Below are positions 56,417-64,000 of a stretch of DNA of 64,000 nt, piece by piece (position 1 is the stretch's first letter; every line of letters begins with the position of its first letter). Source of the stretch: Anaeromyces robustus (lineage: Eukaryota > Neocallimastigomycota > Neocallimastigomycetes > Neocallimastigales > Neocallimastigaceae); contig MCFG01000187.1 of the NCBI GenBank assembly GCA_002104895.1, positions 1 through 64,000 on the forward strand, given 5' to 3'. Made by a program: the position numbers and the translations under genes. Below the pieces are notes generated by a model. It saw only the letters and a list, made by a program, of their open reading frames with translations. It was not told where the DNA came from and did not search any database.

Positions 56417-56945
56417 TAACTATGACTTATTTCTCTAAGAACAAGTTTTATGGATTTTATTTCGACGGAATTAAGAAGTGGTGTTTGACAATTTTTCGTG
56501 CAAAGTTGTTAGAGGAAGAGTCTCTAATAGTTCAAGTTCAAAAAGACTATCACGAATTAGCTAGTGATTTTATGATTTTGAGAAAACTTACAAGGATTTT
56601 TTTGAAGATAAAGCAGTAGGTGGTGTCTTTACCTGTTGGTATTGTGTTTTCTACTGCATTCTGTTCTGCTAGCAAACTGTATTGATCACGCCTTCCTTAG
56701 CGAAGCACGGTCGAAGCGTCGAAGCGTCGAAGCCGTGATCTGAATGCTTATGATAAGATGATAATTTGACTTAAAAACTACATCTGAAGTTTCTTCTTCA
56801 TCAATTACGGGTGATGTAGATCTGATATTTGTGATGCTAATTTTGTAAGAATGATAGAGCAAGAAAGAGATTTGTTGATGGGTATGCAGGAAAAATTGAA
56901 AATGCTTAAGAAAAAAAAAAAAGATTTCAGTGAATTATTTAGAGA
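56414..56945 (+). pseudogene. Decayed coding relic in a G+C-enriched island
   Basis: Composition changes sharply here from the A/T desert. One frame (from the MTYFSKNKFYGFYFDG region to a TAG near 56619) has protein-like sequence (LLEEESLIVQVQKDYHELAS). An overlapping frame from about 56561 is also protein-like (FEKTYKDFFEDKAVGG, then a Cys/Trp/Phe stretch) and stops near 56673. About 180 bp on, a third segment (RMIEQERDLLMGMQEKLKML, 56851 onward) reads as a coiled coil and ends at 56949. This looks like one coding region broken by a frameshift and stops, or several exons. Family not recognised; a mobile-element origin is possible because structured inverted repeats follow. Confidence 0.45.
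56684..56740. repeat. Inverted repeat enclosing three TCGAAGCG octamers
   Basis: GATCACG (56684-56690) pairs with CGTGATC (56734-56740). Between them are three tandem octamers, TCGAAGCG, TCGAAGCG and TCGAAGCC (56711-56734), plus a related GCGAAGC just before. This is among the most G+C-rich stretches of non-coding DNA in the window. Confidence 0.8.
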
Positions 56946-56982
56946 ATAAGAAATTACATTACAATAAGTAGTAGTAAGATAA

Positions 56983-56996
56983 TGTCAAATTTGACA
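56983..56996. repeat. Perfect 14-bp palindrome TGTCAAATTTGACA
   Basis: Self-complementary over 14 bp and built from the GTCAAAT core that also makes up the arms of the inverted repeat at 57035-57073. A further ATTTGAC occurs at 56764-56770. Confidence 0.8.
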
Positions 56997-57034
56997 GTGT
57001 TGTCTATTGATGGTGTGTGTAGTGATAACAACAA

Positions 57035-57073
57035 CATTTATAGTCAAATATTTACATCATTTGACTATAAATG
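57035..57073. repeat. Perfect 15-bp inverted repeat with 9-base loop
   Basis: CATTTATAGTCAAAT (57035-57049) and ATTTGACTATAAATG (57059-57073) are exact complements around ATTTACATC. It closes the G+C-enriched island. Four AATAAATG units follow directly. Confidence 0.85.
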
Positions 57074-57676
57074 AATAAATGAATAAATGAATAAATGATG
57101 GATATATTATCATGAAATAAATAATGAATTTAAATATTATTTTTATTTTACATTTTATATTTTATTTCATTCTATTTTATTTATTCTTTTTATTTTTATT
57201 TTTATTTTTATTTTTATTTTTATTTTTATTTTTATTTTTTTATTAGATATTATTGATTTTGGTATATAAATAATTCAATTGATTTAATTTTTTTTTGAAT
57301 TTGATAATAATAGCATTAATATATTTTTACTAATCAATTACTATTATTAAATGAATATAAATTAGAATTTTTTTTTCTTTTATATATATTTAATTTATTT
57401 TATTAAAAATTTCTTTAATTATTTCTTTCTTAGGAATAACTAAAATACTTTTCTATATATTATCGATTTTTAAATTTCTTTTTTTCTTTATTTTTTTTTT
57501 TTAATGTAGTGAAAATATATTATTATATATTTATACTTATATTTTATTAATAGAAATGTATTTTTTTTTTCATTAATTTTATTTATTATTTTTAAAATAA
57601 TAGAGTTATATGGAGATATATAAAGTTGATTATTAAAAAAATATGTTAAATTTGATGTTGAAAATATAGTAATAAT

Positions 57677-57754
57677 TTAATAAGACTCTCTAATGAATTT
57701 CCAGTATTTTCTTCTAATTTTGTCATATTCTTCTAATTTTGAACATAACTATTG

Positions 57755-57806
<52 letters not shown>

Positions 57807-57887
57807 AGATAATTTATATATTTAAAAATTACAAATATATTATAAAAAGAAAAATATATATATATTAGAATATTAGAATAGGATATT

Positions 57888-57922
<35 letters not shown>

Positions 57923-58219
57923 CTTTTAAATATTTTGAAATTTTTATAATAAGAGCATTTTTTTTTTTTTAATAATAATAATAATAGTATTATAAAAATA
58001 TATATTGTAATTTTTTTTTCTTACACTTCTACATATATCTTTTTGTTGTTCTTGTTCCTTTTCACTTTTGAGAGTTTTTAATATACTTTCATTAACTTTA
58101 AGTTGGAATTCAAGGGCATATTTATAAAATTCATTTCTTTGAAGAAATTCACAGAATGGTAGAAGTTCATCAGCAAATTCAGCTAATTCATATTTAGATT
58201 TTTCAATTATACTTTTTAG

Positions 58220-58279
<60 letters not shown>

Positions 58280-58797
58280 AAGATTATATTTGACAATTAT
58301 TTATAACCATGGAATAAATAAATCCATGGTATAAAAATTTATAATTTGTATAAAAATTTAATAGTAATATAAATATGTTAATTTATTATTTGTTTTCGTT
58401 GATTTATATATATATTTTTTATTTATTTAAATTTATATATGTATACCCTCTAAGATACATCCATGGACTTGGGTTAGTTGGGTCAAAATTTATTTTCTGT
58501 TTTGAAAATCTAATAAAAAAAGAATTATTTTAATAATGAATATTTTTTTTTTCTTTTTTTATTAAATGACATTGAAATTTTATTTATTAAAAATGATTCT
58601 ATAAAATACTATCATTACTAAACTTCATTATTATAAATAAATAATTAAATAAAAAGAATAAACTCTAATAGATATGATATGAATGACTGCATATATTTTT
58701 ATTATTCTCTTAATAATGTTCAGTAAATAATAGAATTTTATATTTTACTATCTACTTTTTTTTTTTTTTTTTTTTTTTATTTATTCAAATGCAGATA

Positions 58798-58876
<79 letters not shown>

Positions 58877-59401
58877 AGAGAACTCATATTCGTCTTACTC
58901 AATTTCATCCTTTAAGTATTCATTAATATCATGATATGGACTTTCAGATAATATAAAGAATCTATAATTCCAAGCAGCATTATTTCTATCATCATATTTA
59001 ACCATAGAAGTAGAAAATTCAAATTCTTCTTTCCATAAATCAAAATGTTTAACTATCCATTCTCTTATTATTAAATATATATATATATATATATTAATAT
59101 TAATAGTAAAAAAAATTATTTCGCTTATATATAATTTTTATAGCTTTTATATTATATAAATATTATTATTGTTTTTAAAAATATATACATATATATATTA
59201 CTTTATTCAATATAATTACCTATATGACCATGCATGATAATTTTTTAAATCGTCACCTTTTAGCATTTCTTCAATAAATTTTAATTCATTTAAAGGATCA
59301 TTTAATTTTTCAATAATTAGTTGACGGTAATGCCTATTAGAGTAATATATTTTATAATTAATATACAATTTTTTAAATAAAAAAAAAAAGATATGGATAT
59401 A

Positions 59402-59438
<37 letters not shown>

Positions 59439-59814
59439 TTTCATGACATCTTTATTCTTATTCTTATTTTTATGAATATAATAATATTTATATTTATATT
59501 TTATTATTAAAATTAATGAAAAATATACAAATTTATATATGAATACTTTTTGATGTATTATCAATTTATAAAGAACATTAAATAAAATATTTATAATTAA
59601 ACTATATATATTTTAATAGTATAATGAAATTATAAATATCATTAATTAATACAAATAAAATAATTTTTTTATTAAAAAATATACCATAATTGATAGCATT
59701 TTGGATTTTCCTTTGCATAATTAGTAAATAAATCTAATTCTGATTTTAAATCAACATTCAATTCTTTAACAATTTCTTGTCTATATTTCCTATATTAAAA
59801 TTTTATTTTATTAT

Positions 59815-59893
<79 letters not shown>

Positions 59894-60545
59894 CTTTTAA
59901 TTAAATAACAATATTATTTTTTACCATATGACATAATTGGAAGGACTCATAGCAATAATTTCTTCAGTTAATTTTAATGCTCTTTCACTTTTTTCATTAT
60001 TCTTCATTAAAGTACGAAGAATATCCATTTTTTCTGAATCTATTAATATTTTATGAATAAATTATAAGAAAGACATTAAAGAGTATTATTATTATTATGA
60101 TAAAAGAAGTCAATTTTGAAAGATAGTATATTATATTATTCTATTTAATTCAATATATTTTCATTCTTTTTTTTTTTTTTTTTTTTTTAAAGAATTTTTT
60201 TTACAAATTTCATTATTGTTTTTTTTTTATTGAAATTAAACAATTTAAAAAATATTTTGTCAAATTTATAGTTATATATATATTATTTTATTTATATACT
60301 CTAAAAAATACTTTGAATGTGATTTTATTTTATCAAATTACTGTTCAAACAAAAATTTATTTTTCATCTTTATTTAAGATATATAAAATATTATATATAT
60401 ATATTAGAAATTATATATATATATTTTTCTCTTTCTTTTGAAATTTACATTCAATTGAATATGAAATTGGAACTACACTATATGGCCCTTCATCTTGAAG
60501 TGTTCTTTCAACATCAGCCCATTCTTGTTCTGTAACTGTTTCCAT
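57677..60545 (-). CDS. RAM2: Protein farnesyltransferase/geranylgeranyltransferase type I, alpha subunit
   Basis: Eight exons on the minus strand: 60545-60449, 60039-59925, 59789-59685, 59333-59220, 59063-58899, 58509-58447, 58211-58025, 57748-57677; 305 aa, close to the usual 310-380. The subunit pairs with either FTase or GGTase-I beta to prenylate the cysteine of CaaX proteins such as Ras and Rho in the cytosol. The N-terminus matches the family (EWADVERTLQDEGPYSVVPI, then EKSERALKLTEEII). Five prenyltransferase-alpha repeats are seen around PSNYVIWKYR, PKCYQLWHYR, LKNYHAWSYR, NAAWNYRFF and PSPWMYLRG. The lysine of the KNYHAW repeat, which contacts the isoprenoid diphosphate in the animal enzyme, and the WNYR asparagine and arginine are kept. 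The 24-codon last exon ends YDKIRRKYW..., the standard C-terminus. Every intron joins in phase. Confidence 0.96.
58224..58277. repeat. 54-base poly(A) tract (poly-T in FTase alpha intron 6)
   Basis: On the coding strand this is a 54-T run just before TACTAAAAAG and exon 7. It probably acts as the pyrimidine tract, with TACTAA as a near-consensus branch site very close to the acceptor. Confidence 0.9.
58798..58877. repeat. AAAT satellite in FTase alpha intron 5
   Basis: About 20 units, lying between exon 5 (ends 58899) and exon 6. Confidence 0.95.
59818..59893. repeat. ATT satellite in FTase alpha intron 2
   Basis: About 25 units between exons 2 and 3. Confidence 0.95.
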
Positions 60546-61185
60546 TTTTTATAATTTTTTTTTAAAAAAAAAATAAAATTCTAAAAAAAAAATAATATAT
60601 ATATATTAATAATTAATAATTATATATAATATATTAAACATTTTTTTTATTATTAAACATTTTTTTTTATTTAATGTTAAATGTAAAACTATTATATTAT
60701 TAATTACATGAGATTTTCTATTTGCAATTATTTTATTTAATTTTTTTTTTTTTTTTTTTTTAAAATTTTATTTTTTTTTTTTTTTAAAAAAAAATTTTTA
60801 ATTAAAATTTTAATAATTATTATACATATTTAAAATTTATTAATATAATTTATTATGCTATAATATTTTAATTCAATTCAAATAACATATTCATATTATA
60901 ACTTTTTTGTTTTATATTTAAAACAGATATAGTTTTAATATAATGTTATATATATTAAAACTTATTTATTAATATTTTAAACTTAATTATAATAGGATTT
61001 ATATTTTAATTATTAGTTTTTATTTCTTTAATTATAAAAATGAATAAGAATATATGAAAAATAAAAATAAAAATAAAAATATATATATATTGAGTGAAAA
61101 AAAATAGAAAATGAAAATGATATATATAAAACCAAAAATTGAACTGATAAGATATGAAATTGATATGTGTTGAATATGAAAAAAA

Positions 61186-61228
<43 letters not shown>

Positions 61229-61373
61229 ACTATTTAAAAAAAAAAAATAAAAGAATTCTATAATTTATTAATTGTTTATGTCTATATATTATTAAATGGT
61301 TATTATAATATTTTTTTGATATTTATCAATAGTATTAATAATCTTTTTTCTTTAACTATTATAATTATTATTA
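60546..61373. other. Intergenic DNA between two minus-strand genes
   Basis: 828 bp with poly(T)/poly(A) tracts (about 60740-60795) and an AAAT run (about 61185-61230). It must contain the 3' end of the right-hand gene and the promoter of FTase alpha; nothing more specific can be read. Confidence 0.6.
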
Positions 61374-62315
61374 TTAGATTCTTGATTGTGATTCATAATC
61401 AGAATATTTTTTTGAACGCTCATTAACATCAGCAAATAATAAGCACCATCTATCAACAAAGTCCGAGACCAATTCACGAACCTAAATATTTAAGTATATA
61501 TATATATTAAAAAAAAAAAATTTTTTTTTATTAAATTGACATAAATAGATGTTTATATTTATATATATTCTAAATTAATCTTGAAGGTTTACTCTTCTTT
61601 TTAAAGCTAATTTATATATTTGTTCTTTCTTTCTTCTTTCTTTTGACCAGTTCTTTGGATAGTCCTTTATATATATATATATATTAGTTAATATTACATA
61701 TATATGTATAAATCATATAAACAAATATGATTAATAAATTAATAAATACAATTTGTGAAAATTATATATATTTATTTATTTAATAGTAAATTATTAGATT
61801 AATTAATATTTTTTATACTTACATCAATAATTTGGGTTAATTGACCTACATTTTCTGGATCTGAAGGATCAGCTAATTAAAAATAGTACAAAAAATATTT
61901 TTTATAAAATATTTTTATTAATATTTTTTTTATTTTTTATTTTTTTTTTTATTTTTTATTTTTTTTTTATATTATTTATATATCTATGTAAATATATAAT
62001 ACATTTAGTTTCAACATCAACTTTTTTAGAATTTTTTGTTTTTATTTTAGTTTGTGTTACTTTCTTAGTTGGCTAATTCAATTATATTTGTTAAATATAA
62101 ATTAAATTAGTAATATTAATAAATGAATGAATTTAATAATAATCTTTTTAATTTCTTATATATAATAAAATAGAATTTAATTATTACCGGTTTTCGTTTA
62201 TTAGTGGTATTTTTTTCTATTTATATAAGAAAGTATAAAAATTTTTGAGTAATTTTTTTTATTTATTTTATTTTTTAAAAAAATATATAAGAAAAATAAT
62301 TGGATACATGAAGTA

Positions 62316-62355
<40 letters not shown>

Positions 62356-64000
62356 TATATACACAATCTTTTTAATATTAAATTACTAATAATTGCATTT
62401 GTAAAAATAATAATAAAGTTTACCTTCTTCTACCATTTCTGGTGTTTTAAATTCAATATTATCATAGAATTTTACATGATTATAGCTCTATATTAAAATA
62501 TATGTTTTATAAAAAAAAAAGTTATATATATTACTATTATTATTATTATTAAAATGATATATATATATAAAAGAATTATTTGGTACATTAATTGGTAATT
62601 CTAATTTTCCTCTTATTTTCATAGAAGTATTTGTAACATTATCAGCTAATTCAACAAATAACCAATAACTAATTGTAATGATAAAAAAAAAATATATTCA
62701 TATAATAAATTAATATATATTAATATAAATTATAATATTCAAAAATAATAATAAAAATTATTATAATAAATAATATTATCATTATATTATTATTATTACC
62801 CTAATGAATAATGTACGGATTGATGAGGTTCTTGAACTTTTGCTACAGATGAACTTATAATCATATTTAATTCCTTTAAAAAATCAGATTGATCGACTTT
62901 GTTTTCAATTTTATATATATTCTAATAATTATTTATATATTTATTTTATAATTACATATTATAAATAAATAAATAAGTTAATATTGAATTATAGTTCAAG
63001 TATAATATTTTAATATTTATAGGTATAGGTTTCGACATATATTATTATAGTTTATATTATTACATTATATAATCTATCAATCGAACGATTCCATTCTGTT
63101 GTAATATTTAAATATTCATTAACTCTATTACAAAGATCTTTTAATTTTTCAATAATAACTGTAGTAAAGTTTAACTAGTAAAAATAATATAAATAAATAA
63201 AAAAAAAAGAATTTATAATATTAGTAATATAATTATTTTTTATTTTGTGAATCAAATGAAAAAAAAACAAAAATAAACGTAATTCATTCAATAGTATGAG
63301 TATGAATTTTAGTTTAAAAAAAATTAAATAATTACGTGATAATCTTTGTTTCGTCTTATAAAGTGTTGATGCTCTATAACCTTTAGAGAAATAATTCTTG
63401 TCTTTTTTATCTTAGCATTCTTATAATTAATTTGTTCAAATACTTTATCAAATATATATTTATCAATTGCTTTAGAGATAACAATAGCCCTATGAAGTGT
63501 TAAAAAAAAAAGAAAGTAAGAATAATATTAAATTTTTTAATGTTGATTATTACATTAATATATTTTAAATAATTATATATATATATATGTGTGTGTGTTT
63601 TATTTTATTTTTATTAATAATATTATCAAATATATACTTTCTATGTTCTAATATTTTCTCTAATTCCATTCTTTTGAACTTCATTGTATCATGTTGTATA
63701 GCGTATCCCTATATTTATATGGAAAATATATATATATAATATCAGAATTATAATTACTTTGTTATTCATTATTAAAATAATCAAAAATAAATAATATTAG
63801 TATTAATTTACCTTAAATTCGATAACTTTTTTACATGGTGTTTCAGGATGTGTAATCATTTCCCATGATTCAGTAAAAATCTATAATATTTTTTATTTTA
63901 CAAAAAAAAAAAATTTTTAATTCATAAATAATTGAATATGAGAAAATATAAAAATATACTCTTTATTCTATTTATAAAGAAAATCCAATTCATAAATAAT
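61374..64000 (-). CDS. Unrecognised multi-exon gene, 3' part only (last 333 aa seen)
   Basis: Twelve exons on the minus strand: 63880-63812, 63708-63638, 63489-63336, 63174-63064, 62921-62800, 62668-62587, 62487-62424, 62216-62188, 62072-62003, 61872-61823, 61664-61593, 61481-61374. All joins keep frame, with TAA at 61376-61374. The gene starts beyond 64000; sequence after 63882 could not be resolved into the next exon. Visible protein: charged, largely helical first part (FKRMELEKILEHRK, VFEQINYKNAKIKK), a possible beta-rich middle (YWLFVELADN, MKIRGKLELPIN), a Lys/Thr-rich linker, and a basic helical C-terminus (DYPKNWSKERRKKEQIYK, VRELVSDFVDRWCLLF). No family recognised. A cytoskeletal or flagellar role was considered only because such fungi make flagellate spores; that is a guess. 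The exons are unusually many and short (29-154 nt). Confidence 0.75.

Noticed and set aside
63900-64000. Next upstream exon of the right-edge gene
   Set aside because: A GTATAT donor-like site exists, but none of the three frames gives a phase that joins to the exon at 63880 without a stop.

Overview
The window looks like nuclear DNA of an extremely AT-rich eukaryote, most likely an early-diverging fungus of the anaerobic gut-fungus type (Neocallimastigomycota). Three observations support this. The intergenic DNA is almost pure A/T, with long AAAT, AAT and poly(A/T) runs. The genes are much richer in G+C and carry several short GT-AG introns (donor usually GTAA, acceptor usually TAG). The gene set mixes fungal architectures (a Fus1-like membrane protein with an SH3 domain, and an eL39 ending in a fungal-style tail) with genes that yeasts lack (a WNK kinase, a three-HEAT eIF4G). 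A slime mould was considered because of the Asn runs, but intron density and the domain architectures fit a basal fungus better. The assignment is inference.

Layout: (1) 1056-3366 +, a secreted/type I membrane protein with a cytoplasmic SH3 domain. (2) 6176-9320 +, a WNK-family kinase in 11 exons, flanked by two diverged copies of a dispersed repeat. (3) 12355-12855 -, ribosomal protein eL39 in three exons; the first exon codes only for Met and the last is 11 nt. (4) 15461-17528 +, a type II membrane protein with a Cys-containing C-terminal domain. (5) 17529-31308, a 13.8-kb gene-poor stretch of satellites and palindromes. (6) 31309-32952 +, an intronless Ser/Asn-rich protein. (7) 32953-37885, repeats plus two decayed copies of a coding-like segment. 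(8) 37886-39689 +, eIF2 alpha in 7 exons. (9) 43862-50546 -, eIF4G in 6 exons (1936 aa). (10) 50547-57676, gene-poor DNA containing an unusually G+C-rich relic at about 56.4-57.1 kb. (11) 57677-60545 -, the protein farnesyl/geranylgeranyltransferase-I alpha subunit in 8 exons. (12) 61374 to beyond 64000 -, the last 12 exons of an unrecognised gene.

Functionally, three of the nine genes serve translation: eL39 in the large ribosomal subunit, eIF2 alpha in initiator-tRNA delivery and stress control, and eIF4G as the mRNA cap scaffold. The WNK kinase and the SH3 membrane protein suggest osmotic, cell-wall or cell-contact signalling, and the prenyltransferase subunit modifies CaaX proteins. No operon-like organisation is expected or seen. 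All exon joins were made by eye from splice consensus and reading-frame continuity. No transcript data were available.
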